Below, one piece after another: positions 26,034 to 33,643 of a stretch of DNA of 64,000 nt. The stretch comes from Dyadobacter frigoris (GTDB lineage: Bacteria > Bacteroidota > Bacteroidia > Cytophagales > Spirosomataceae): NCBI RefSeq assembly GCF_005280585.1, contig NZ_SZVO01000016.1:63109-127108 (forward strand). The letters run 5' to 3'. The notes below the pieces were generated by a model that made no database searches, had not been told where the DNA came from, and saw only the letters and a program-made list of their open reading frames with translations. Each line of letters starts with the position of its first letter. Within the stretch, counting starts at the first letter, position 1. Made by a program: the position numbers and the translations under genes.

Positions 26034-27938
26034 TTATTTAACTTCTTCGAAATTCACGTCTGTAACGTCTTCCGCTCCGGCACTTTCGCTGGCAGTTCCA
26101 TTTCCTTGCGGGTTAGGAGCACCTTGCTGACCTTCGCCTCCCTGAGCATACATTTCCTGGGAAGCAGCCTGCCATGCAGCGTTAAGTTTTTCCATTGAAG
26201 AATCAATAGCAGCCAAATCCTGAGTCTGATGTGCAGTGCGTAATTCAGCAAGAGCACCTTCAATAGCAGTTTTATTTGGTTCAGACAATTTATCTCCAAA
26301 TTCTTTCAACTGTTTGTCAGTTGAGAAAATCAGACTGTCCGCTGTATTGATCTTTTCAATTTTTTCACGTTCTGCTTTATCAGATGCTTCGTTAGCTTTC
26401 GCTTCTTCACGCATACGGTTGATTTCAGCATCTGTTAATCCACTTGAAGCTTCAATACGGATTTTTTGTTCTTTTCCAGTTCCTTTATCTTTTGCAGAAA
26501 CGTGCAGGATACCATTCGCATCAACGTCAAACGTTACTTCAATTTGAGGAGTACCGCGTTGTGCTGGTGGAATATCAGATAAATGGAAGCGACCCAAAGT
26601 ACGGTTTTGATTCGCCAAAGGACGTTCTCCCTGCAAGATGTGGATCTCAACAGAAGGCTGGTTATCAGCAGCAGTTGAGAATACTTCCGTTTTCTTGGAA
26701 GGAATAGTCGTGTTAGCTTCAATCAATTTTGTAGAAACACCACCCAAAGTTTCGATACCAAGAGACAAAGGAATAACGTCTAACAAAAGAACATCTTTCA
26801 CTTCACCTGTTAATACACCACCTTGAATTGCAGCTCCAACAGCAACCGCTTCATCAGGGTTAACACCTTTCGAAGGTTTTCTTCCAAAGAATTTCTCAAC
26901 TTCTTCCTGAACACGAGGAATACGCGTTGATCCACCAACAAGAATTACTTCGCTGATATCGCTGTTTGAATAATTTGCGTTTTTCATTGCTCTTTTGCAA
27001 GGTTCCATCATACGTTGGAACAAGCTGTCAGCCAATTGTTCAAATTTGGCACGAGTCAATGACCGAACAAGGTGTTTAGGAATACCATCTACCGGGAAAA
27101 TGTATGGTAAATTGATTTCCGTTTGTGTTGAGCTCGACAATTCAACTTTTGCTTTTTCAGCAGCTTCTTTCAAACGCTGCAAAGCCATAGGATCTTTTGT
27201 AAGATCTACACCTTCGTCTGTTTTGAATTCAGCAGCAAGCCAGTTGATAATTACCTGATCAAAGTCATCACCACCAAGGTGGGTATCACCATCTGTTGAT
27301 TTTACTTCGAAAACTCCGTCTCCCAATTCAAGCACAGATACGTCAAACGTACCGCCACCTAAATCGAAAACAGCAATTTTCATATCAATATGTTGCTTGT
27401 CAAGACCATAAGCCAAGGCAGCAGCAGTAGGTTCGTTTATGATACGTTTTACATCCAAACCAGCAATTTGACCTGCTTCTTTGGTAGCCTGGCGTTCAGC
27501 ATCATTGAAATAAGCCGGAACAGTAATTACTGCTTCTGTTACTTCTACTCCTAAATAATCTTCAGCAGTTTGTTTCATTTTCTGTAAAATGAATGCCGAA
27601 ACTTCTTGTGGAGTGTATAAGCGATCTCCGATTGGAATTCGTGGCGTGTTGTTTGGACCTTTTTCAACACTATATGCGATGGTTTTCATTTCACTGGAAA
27701 CCTCGTCATATTTTTTACCCATGAAACGCTTGATGGAGCTAATCGTATGCTTGGGATTGGTGATTGCCTGACGTTTTGCAGGCGCACCTACTTTACGTTC
27801 GCCATTGTCCATGAACGCAACTACAGAAGGAGTCGTACGAGCACCTTCGCTATTTGCGATTACGACAGGCTCATTACCTTCCATGACAGCTACGCAGGAG
27901 TTAGTGGTTCCTAAGTCTATGCCAATAATTTTTCCCAT
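26034..27938 (-). CDS. dnaK: Molecular chaperone DnaK (Hsp70)
   Basis: The 634-residue ATP-dependent chaperone has the nucleotide-binding domain (IGIDLGTTNSCVAVMEG, IAVFDLGGGTFDVSVLE, VILVGGSTRIPRVQ; residues 1-~380), the linker DVLLLDVIPLSLGIET, the substrate-binding domain and a helical lid. The C-terminus has a Gly/Gln-rich stretch and ends EEVK, close to the EEVD-like tail of bacterial Hsp70. Partners DnaJ and GrpE are not in the window. It stands alone, with a 718-nt upstream region containing a palindromic motif at 28063-28084 that could control heat induction. Confidence 0.98.
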   Translation of the reverse strand: MGKIIGIDLGTTNSCVAVMEGNEPVVIANSEGARTTPSVVAFMDNGERKVGAPAKRQAITNPKHTISSIKRFMGKKYDEVSSEMKTIAYSVEKGPNNTPRIPIGDRLYTPQEVSAFILQKMKQTAEDYLGVEVTEAVITVPAYFNDAERQATKEAGQIAGLDVKRIINEPTAAALAYGLDKQHIDMKIAVFDLGGGTFDVSVLELGDGVFEVKSTDGDTHLGGDDFDQVIINWLAAEFKTDEGVDLTKDPMALQRLKEAAEKAKVELSSSTQTEINLPYIFPVDGIPKHLVRSLTRAKFEQLADSLFQRMMEPCKRAMKNANYSNSDISEVILVGGSTRIPRVQEEVEKFFGRKPSKGVNPDEAVAVGAAIQGGVLTGEVKDVLLLDVIPLSLGIETLGGVSTKLIEANTTIPSKKTEVFSTAADNQPSVEIHILQGERPLANQNRTLGRFHLSDIPPAQRGTPQIEVTFDVDANGILHVSAKDKGTGKEQKIRIEASSGLTDAEINRMREEAKANEASDKAEREKIEKINTADSLIFSTDKQLKEFGDKLSEPNKTAIEGALAELRTAHQTQDLAAIDSSMEKLNAAWQAASQEMYAQGGEGQQGAPNPQGNGTASESAGAEDVTDVNFEEVK

Positions 27939-28062
27939 TGTTATATATTAAAGTTAAATATTATTTATTTCCTGATTCGCGACGAGGCCTCTTTCAATTT
28001 CCTGTCGTGTTTCATTACTCTTTAAAAAGCCCGTACCAGACTATACAAATGGATAATTGCAG

Positions 28063-28084
28063 TGACAAAGTGTCAGTTTTGACA
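28063..28084. promoter_or_regulatory. Candidate heat-shock operator of dnaK
   Basis: Three half-sites TGACA (28063-28067), TGTCA (28071-28075) and TGACA (28080-28084) form two overlapping inverted repeats with 3- and 4-nt spacers. On the minus strand a TTTG lies inside the array, with TATAG 19 nt downstream as a weak promoter candidate for dnaK. The usual CIRCE element is absent. Confidence 0.45.
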
Positions 28085-28324
28085 GCCTTAAAAAAGAGTC
28101 TTTTAGACAGCGGAAATTGTTAAGAATTAAACCTGGCCCAATTAGGTAAAATCGGGTTTCAGGATTGATTGACGCCAGGTTTATCGGTAATTTAATGTTA
28201 GCTGTGATAGCTAATACGTTGATCAACAGGTGGTAAATATTCAAATATAAGAGGTGTAGATATAAATTCTCTTACGGCTCATGTTTGTTTTATTTTTCAC
28301 AAAACGGGTGGGAGAATTTTTTGT

Positions 28325-28459
28325 TCAATACACTTTAACCTTTGCGTTGCGTATTCCATTGGACAACTTTCCCGAAGCTGTAAATACTGACTTGAATGGC
28401 GGTTTTATCTGAAATGTGAAGACTGATATGCCATTTCTGTCAGTCAGGGTACCTTTCAA
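28325..28459 (-). pseudogene. Possible fragment of a secreted Ig-like protein
   Basis: A 44-codon open frame (TTG 28459 to TGA 28325) reads KGTLTDRNGISVFTFQIKPP and then FKSVFTASGKLSNGI. This looks like a beta-sandwich strand pattern rather than random translation. A TAA lies directly upstream and there is no signal peptide, so it is more likely a leftover C-terminus than a gene. Family not identified. Confidence 0.3.
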
Positions 28460-28616
28460 TTAAAAAAATGCTATGATTGACGATTATTACATCAGGAAAT
28501 AACCAGTACGGGACTTTTGATAATAAAAATCCACGTAATTAGTGGAGAAATATTCTGGCTATTATTTGCCACCTTATTTTATTACCTATGACGATAGGCT
28601 TGAAGCATAGGAAGAA

Positions 28617-28649
28617 GAAAAGGGCGAGTAAATTTTATTCGCCCTTTTC
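28617..28649 (-). terminator. Terminator after phospholipase C gene
   Basis: Arms 28617-28627 (GAAAAGGGCGA) and 28639-28649 are perfectly complementary, and four more pairs extend into the loop. It lies 7 nt past the stop on the minus strand. Confidence 0.85.
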
Positions 28650-28656
28650 AAAGAAA

Positions 28657-31197
28657 TCAGGAAATTCGGCCCATCAACGGATCACTTATACTTTCCTTAC
28701 CTGTTTCCACATGCCCTGCAAATCTCTTTTGAGTTTCTTTATGTCCCTCAAAATTTAGACTGAAATCATACCAGCTGTGGCTTTTTTCAAGGTTTAAGAC
28801 AATTACAGTAGTTGAAGATTTTGAGCCTGCAGCTTCAAGAGTCTTTTTTTGCCCCGCGCTTTTGTATGCATTGTCTGCAATCTCAACTGTTATTTTATTT
28901 TTAGGATCTGTATTTTTTATAATCAGCTCAATATTTCCGGTAGGCTTTTTATTTTTATCAAGTTGATATTCACATTGAACATCAACCAGCGGGTCATTTA
29001 CATTGCCGGTATATTCACGAAAAAAACCATTCGGCCCGTAAGCACGAAGTTGGTAATTCTGGTTTTCAAAATTTCCAATTTTATAAGAATCGTTCAATAC
29101 ATCACCCGGTTTGACTGCGTAATTCCAGACTTTTACATTTTCATCTTTGTATTTTCCGGGAGCATAAACCATAAATGGAGAACCCGCAGAATCTTTTCCA
29201 AAAATAGTATTACCCGATTTTAATTTTATTTCAAAGGATTTTTTATCCGCACTGAGGTGACCATCAGCATATAACTGATAGGGCAGGGCACGGGCCGGGC
29301 GCGTCCCTTTTTCCTGTTGAGGCATATATTGTGAGGCTGACGGATCCTGATTTATTTGGGAAATTTCAGTAGCTGATAAGGATTTGTAACCATTTGGTAG
29401 CCCTTTGAATTTTGCCTTGTGAATTCCCTCAATAAATTCATCATGTTTAACAAAAGCTGGCAGCGGAATTTTCTGTCCGTCATAAGGTGTAAAAGTTGAA
29501 GTCAAATCACCGCAAATAGTCCGTCTCCATGCACTGATGTTTGTTTCTTCAATTTTCTTACCGGATTTGTGACTTGTAAATTTTTCCAGAAATTGGATTA
29601 CCGATGTATGGTCAAATACTTCCGAACAAACATTTCCGCCACGATTCCACGGTGATGCTACTAAAAGCGGAACTCGGAATCCTAAACCAATAGGGCTCTC
29701 GCGAGATTCCTTTTTGGCTTTTTTCTTCATATCCTGCTCCAAAGTCACAAATTCAACCTTTGTGTCAATACCCTCAGATGTTTTTCCGGTATCTTCTTTG
29801 TATGGATTTGGAACGACATAAGGAGGAACGTGATCGAAATATCCGTCGTTTTCGTCGTAACAAAGAATGAAAATGGTTTTTTTCCAGACCTCAGGATTTT
29901 TTGTCAAAATGTCCATAACTTCTGACACATACCAAGCGCCATACCAGGGAGAAGTTGGGTGATCGGAAAAGTTTTCAGGAGCCACAAGCCAGGAAACTGT
30001 TGGTAATTTTCCGGTTTTGACATCATCTCTGAATTGATGAAGTACATCACCCTTTGGTAGTTTTACTTCACGACTTGTTTCACCTTCTTCATATTTGAAA
30101 GAAGTGACTTCATGATAATCCGGATCTTTTATATTAGTAGTAAATGCTTTCTGATGAAGATTTTTCTCTCTCTGGGATAGCTTGGCAAAATTTTCAGTGC
30201 TCCATTCTGACAGCTCTTTTTTTACAATTTCCTGTAAACCAAGCTTTTCCTTTAATGCATTTTGTGCTAAATCAGCATCTTTTCCCGGCGCCAGTGTTTT
30301 GATTTTATTTTCAAGGTCAGTTATTTCTTTTGGTAATTGTGCAGCCTGATTTTTTAAATGTTTTTGAAAGCCTGTCGAATAACGAACATGATACTGAGTA
30401 AACCACTCAATCGGATTATCCGTAAAATTGGCCAGCCAGGATTCTTCTTCACCTTCAAAGCCCATCGGAAGACTTATTTCATTCTGATATATTCTCCATG
30501 AAACGCCATGATCTTCCAGTCTCTCAGGGAAAGTTGTCCAATTGGCCTGCTTTTCGTATTCTACATTTTCATTGCGGACGTTTGCATATGCTTCTGTATT
30601 TTGTTTTTCACGAACCGTTCCTGTCCATAGAAAAAGACGGTTTGGCGTTGTTCCGGTCAGTGAAGAACAAAAATTCTGATCACAAACGGTAAAAGCATCA
30701 GCGAGTGCATAATAAAACGGAATGTCTTCGCGGTTGTAAAAACCCTGCGTTAAAGGCATTTTTGTGTAATCCTTATGGCCCGCCTGTTTCGCAATAAGCC
30801 ATTTGTCATATTTCCCTTCATTTCTCGCATCCACCTGATTTGGCCATGAATGAGGTAAGGAGCCCATCCAGGTTGCTTTGGAATCCTTCATGTTCAGGCG
30901 AAACGGTGTGTAAGTTTCACCAGCTGCATTAGTTTGCAGCCATACAAGATTTTTATTTGGCAAAGAAATAGCTCTTGGATCATTAAAGCCTCTGACACCA
31001 CGAAGCGAGCCATAACAGTGATCAAAAGAACGATTTTCCTGCATTAAAATAACCACATGTTCAGCATCCAGATAGGTACTTCCTGGTTGAGGATCTATGG
31101 CTAATGCTTTTTGAATTGAGAGAGGTAGTACACTTAAAAGGCCGGCTCCGCCGGAAAGCATGGCCGCTTTTTTAATAAATTCTCGTCTTGAGTCCAT
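28657..31197 (-). CDS. Phosphocholine-specific phospholipase C, Tat-exported
   Basis: The 846-residue product has a twin-arginine signal (DSRREFIKKA then AMLSGGAGLLSVLPL). The catalytic domain, of the acid phosphatase-like phospholipase C type (EC 3.1.4.3), shows EHVVILMQENRSFDHCYGSL, SSLTGTTPNRLFLWTG and ILCYDENDGYFDHVPPYV, which carry the conserved Glu, Asn, Asp and His of the family. Residues ~640-840 form two beta-domains typical of the PLC C-terminus. The enzyme cleaves phosphatidylcholine-type lipids outside the inner membrane. Flanked by terminators on both sides, it is a single-gene unit. Environmental Bacteroidota use such enzymes for phosphate scavenging; no Pho-type site was identified here. 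Confidence 0.93.
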   Translation of the reverse strand: MDSRREFIKKAAMLSGGAGLLSVLPLSIQKALAIDPQPGSTYLDAEHVVILMQENRSFDHCYGSLRGVRGFNDPRAISLPNKNLVWLQTNAAGETYTPFRLNMKDSKATWMGSLPHSWPNQVDARNEGKYDKWLIAKQAGHKDYTKMPLTQGFYNREDIPFYYALADAFTVCDQNFCSSLTGTTPNRLFLWTGTVREKQNTEAYANVRNENVEYEKQANWTTFPERLEDHGVSWRIYQNEISLPMGFEGEEESWLANFTDNPIEWFTQYHVRYSTGFQKHLKNQAAQLPKEITDLENKIKTLAPGKDADLAQNALKEKLGLQEIVKKELSEWSTENFAKLSQREKNLHQKAFTTNIKDPDYHEVTSFKYEEGETSREVKLPKGDVLHQFRDDVKTGKLPTVSWLVAPENFSDHPTSPWYGAWYVSEVMDILTKNPEVWKKTIFILCYDENDGYFDHVPPYVVPNPYKEDTGKTSEGIDTKVEFVTLEQDMKKKAKKESRESPIGLGFRVPLLVASPWNRGGNVCSEVFDHTSVIQFLEKFTSHKSGKKIEETNISAWRRTICGDLTSTFTPYDGQKIPLPAFVKHDEFIEGIHKAKFKGLPNGYKSLSATEISQINQDPSASQYMPQQEKGTRPARALPYQLYADGHLSADKKSFEIKLKSGNTIFGKDSAGSPFMVYAPGKYKDENVKVWNYAVKPGDVLNDSYKIGNFENQNYQLRAYGPNGFFREYTGNVNDPLVDVQCEYQLDKNKKPTGNIELIIKNTDPKNKITVEIADNAYKSAGQKKTLEAAGSKSSTTVIVLNLEKSHSWYDFSLNFEGHKETQKRFAGHVETGKESISDPLMGRIS

Positions 31198-31340
31198 GGG
31201 TTGAATATAACGGGTTTGGGAAATCTCATTCAGTATTACCTGAAATTTTCGCTAATGTACCACGCTTTATAATTTCCGGCTCATTAAATTACGGTTATCT
31301 TTTAAAAGGAAAATACTTTTAATAACTTTTTTTTATTAAA

Positions 31341-31380
31341 AAAAGCTGTAAACCGGGATATTCCCTTGTTTACAGCTTTT
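31341..31380 (-). terminator. Terminator after DUF937-like gene
   Basis: AAAAGCTGTAAAC (31341-31353) and GTTTACAGCTTTT (31368-31380) are perfectly complementary, with CGGGATATTCCC able to extend the stem. It lies 20 nt past the stop and is followed by T on the minus strand. Confidence 0.85.
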
Positions 31381-31400
31381 ATATATTATTTAAATTATAC

Positions 31401-32030
31401 CTACTTTCCGCCGAAAAGTCCGCCAAGCATTCCGCCTAAATCAAATCCCTCTTCTTTTGGTTGATTTGGTGTGGCAGGAGTGCTGCTGCTTCCACCCATA
31501 AAACTTTTTCCAATTGACATTACATCATTCATATCCAGTTTTCCATCGGCCAGGGCATAACCTATTTGATTGAAATCAAATCCGGAACTTGCTGTCGCTG
31601 CCGGAGATGCTGCTGTTGCTCCACCGCCACCCAGCAAGCCGCCAAGTATACTGTTAAAGTCAAGACTGCCATCAGAAGGATTGCTTGTTTTATTGATAAG
31701 GCCGCCTAAGACGCCAGGAAGAACTGATGAAACAATTCCACCTGCGGAACTGCTGCTAAGACCGAATTTTTGCATGATAGCAGAAACTGCATTTCCGGCA
31801 ATCGAGGCAACAATAGGATTGTTCATGATTCCGCCGCCGGTTTCTTTTCCCGACAACAATCCCATAATTCCCTGAATATTTCCTGATTGTGCCTGGTCTT
31901 GAAGTCCGCCGGTAATAGATCCCATCAAAGTGTGCATTACATCTGCATTCTGACTATTCGGAATTTCGGGGTTTTGTACGATTGCCTGTTGGGAATGTTC
32001 CTGAATAAGGCCTAGAAGTTGGTCGAGCAT
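31401..32030 (-). CDS. DUF937/YidB-like glycine-rich protein
   Basis: The 209-residue protein has no signal peptide. It is built from Gly/Ser/Ala-rich helical repeats (IAGNAVSAIMQKFGLSSSSA, IVSSVLPGVLGGLINK, ILGGLLGGGGA) and ends in a GGMLGGLFGG tail. This composition and the N-terminal MLDQLLGLIQEHSQQ fit the DUF937/YidB-like group, which has no defined function. A single gene flanked by its own terminator. Confidence 0.7.
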   Translation of the reverse strand: MLDQLLGLIQEHSQQAIVQNPEIPNSQNADVMHTLMGSITGGLQDQAQSGNIQGIMGLLSGKETGGGIMNNPIVASIAGNAVSAIMQKFGLSSSSAGGIVSSVLPGVLGGLINKTSNPSDGSLDFNSILGGLLGGGGATAASPAATASSGFDFNQIGYALADGKLDMNDVMSIGKSFMGGSSSTPATPNQPKEEGFDLGGMLGGLFGGK

Positions 32031-32096
32031 GATTGTTACGTTTAGTTGTATATAGCTAAGACTAAAATTTAACTAAAAGTAACGATACCCCTAAAC

Positions 32097-32121
32097 ATAA
32101 AAAAACCCGCCGAAGCGGGTT
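32097..32121 (-). terminator. Terminator of the thrS-infC-rpmI-rplT cluster
   Basis: AACCCGC and GCGGGTT (arms 32104-32110 and 32115-32121) enclose a tetraloop that reads TTCG on the minus strand, followed by at least six T. It lies 7 nt past the rplT stop. Confidence 0.92.
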
Positions 32122-32127
32122 GCTGTT

Positions 32128-32472
32128 TTATTTTACCTGATCAACGACTGCTTTAAATGCATCCGGGTGGTTCATTGCCAAATCGGCAAGTACCTTACGG
32201 TTTAATTCAATGCCTTTCGCATTAATCTTGCCCATAAGAGCAGAATATGATAATCCGTGTAAACGTGCTCCAGCGTTGATACGTTGGATCCACAATGCGC
32301 GGAAGTTACGTTTCTTTTGTTTACGGCCTTTGTACGCGTATTGCAAACCACGCTCAACAGCGTTTTTAGCTACGGTCCAAACATTTTTACGACGGCCGAA
32401 ATAGCCTTTCGCTAACTTTAACACTTTTTTACGTCTTGCGCGTGACGCAACATGATTTACCGAACGTGGCAT
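32128..32472 (-). CDS. rplT: 50S ribosomal protein L20
   Basis: The 114-residue protein binds 23S rRNA early in large-subunit assembly. The N-terminal PRSVNHVASRARRKKVLKLA and central LWIQRINAGARLHGLSYS are the L20 signature. Length is normal. It is the last gene of thrS-infC-rpmI-rplT, 109 nt after rpmI. In other bacteria L20 represses this operon by binding the leader mRNA; whether the hairpin at 32843-32880 has that role here is inference. Confidence 0.98.
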   Translation of the reverse strand: MPRSVNHVASRARRKKVLKLAKGYFGRRKNVWTVAKNAVERGLQYAYKGRKQKKRNFRALWIQRINAGARLHGLSYSALMGKINAKGIELNRKVLADLAMNHPDAFKAVVDQVK

Positions 32473-32581
32473 AATATTAACTGTTTTTGATTGACGGCGC
32501 TCATTATCGAGACTTTAAGGCCGGCTATCGGGTTGAACAAAAAACCGAAATGGTATTTGGTATTGTTTTGGCTTTTCGGAA

Positions 32582-32776
32582 TTACTTCCCAAGCAATGCC
32601 AATACTTGTTTGTGGTTAGACACATCAATAAGACCTGTTTTAACCAAACCACGCTTACGTTTGTTTGATTTTTTGGTCAAAATGTGACTGTGGAACGCAT
32701 GTTTGCGTTTAATTTTACCAGTACCAGTAAGCGCAAAACGCTTTTTAGCACCAGAATTGGTTTTCATTTTAGGCAT
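32582..32776 (-). CDS. rpmI: 50S ribosomal protein L35
   Basis: The start at 32776 gives the usual 64-residue L35, MPKMKTNSGAKKRF to the end LLGK; the frame upstream to 32830 is not part of the family. The Lys/Arg-rich centre (KIKRKHAFHSHILTKKSNKR) is characteristic. It lies between infC and rplT in the canonical order, with a strong hairpin in the 209-nt gap after infC. Confidence 0.97.
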   Translation of the reverse strand: MPKMKTNSGAKKRFALTGTGKIKRKHAFHSHILTKKSNKRKRGLVKTGLIDVSNHKQVLALLGK

Positions 32777-32842
32777 GATACAAAAATGTAATAGTTGAAA
32801 AAATATAAAACAGCGCGCAAAATTAGTCATTTTCCATTTAAA

Positions 32843-32880
32843 ACAAAAATCGTGTCAAAGACAATTGTCTCTAACACGAT
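32843..32880 (-). terminator. Attenuator-like hairpin between infC and rpmI
   Basis: ATCGTGT (32849-32855) and ACACGAT (32874-32880) are outer arms around the 12-bp palindrome AGACAATTGTCT; G-T pairs join the two. On the minus strand TTTTTG follows directly. It would terminate or attenuate transcription before rpmI-rplT. Confidence 0.75.
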
Positions 32881-32985
32881 CTTTTGTTCTTTTAAAAAGA
32901 AAAATATATCTATCAAATCAAGCCATGATCTTGTTGCGCCTACTTAGCTAACTGCAAATCGCTAAAAGCCAACAGCTAAAAAAAG

Positions 32986-33537
32986 CTATTTTTTTGGAGG
33001 CAAAGGAGCCAGAATGATTGTCATTCTCTTTCCTTCCAGTTTAGGTTCCATTTCGACCTTACCATATTCCGTAAGTGCTTCCGAAAATTTATTAAGCAAA
33101 TTAACACCTCTTTCTTTGAACACGATCGTACGACCGACAAAGTGAACGTATGCTTTTACTTTAGAACCTTCTTTAAGGAAATTGATAGCGTGTTTAAGCT
33201 TAAAGTCAAAATCGTGGTCATCTGTATTTGGGCCGAAACGGATCTCTTTAATGACAACTTTCTGAGCTTTGGCTTTAATTTCTTTCTGTTTCTTCTTTTG
33301 CTCGTATTTGAATTTTGAATAGTCAACTACTTTACACACCGGTGGCACAGCGGTAGGTGCTATTTCAACTAAATCAAGATTCTGTGTTTTTGCGATTGCT
33401 CTCGCGGTATTTATATCTACAACGCCAGCTTCAATATTTTCGCCAACCAGACGAACTTCTTTTGCTGTGATGCGCTCATTGATTTTGTAAGGTTCTTCTA
33501 CTACTCTGAAACGTCCACTCGGGGGTCTTAATGCCAT
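32986..33537 (-). CDS. infC: Translation initiation factor IF-3
   Basis: The 183-residue factor binds the 30S subunit, prevents premature 50S joining and checks start codon pairing. The N-terminal domain (YKINERITAKEVRLVGENIE), the basic linker (KFKYEQKKKQKEIKAKAQK) and the C-terminal domain (IKEIRFGPNTDDHDFDFKLK) are in order. It starts with ATG, not the AUU or AUC used by many bacteria for autoregulation, so that control is not evident here. It sits 106 nt after thrS in the conserved cluster. Confidence 0.98.
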   Translation of the reverse strand: MALRPPSGRFRVVEEPYKINERITAKEVRLVGENIEAGVVDINTARAIAKTQNLDLVEIAPTAVPPVCKVVDYSKFKYEQKKKQKEIKAKAQKVVIKEIRFGPNTDDHDFDFKLKHAINFLKEGSKVKAYVHFVGRTIVFKERGVNLLNKFSEALTEYGKVEMEPKLEGKRMTIILAPLPPKK

Positions 33538-33643
33538 ATTACTTGGTTTGGTGATTTTTGTTTTTTAGATGGAAATCAGAAAATTAACAATGCTGATACA
33601 AAAATAGTGCGTTAATACGGGAATAATAAGAAAAATTGTAAAA

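Larger units (their letters stand above)
27939..28656. other. 718-nt region upstream of dnaK, no convincing intact gene
   Basis: It holds the dnaK promoter region with a three-half-site palindrome (28063-28084), a 44-codon protein-like open frame on the minus strand (28325-28459) and the phospholipase terminator (28617-28649), each listed separately. No RNA gene or repeat family was recognised in the rest. Confidence 0.5.

Noticed and set aside
28429..28442. TGCCATTTCTGTCA, a second possible heat-shock palindrome
   Set aside because: Half-sites match only 4 of 5, it lies inside the protein-like fragment at 28325-28459 and is ~490 nt from dnaK.
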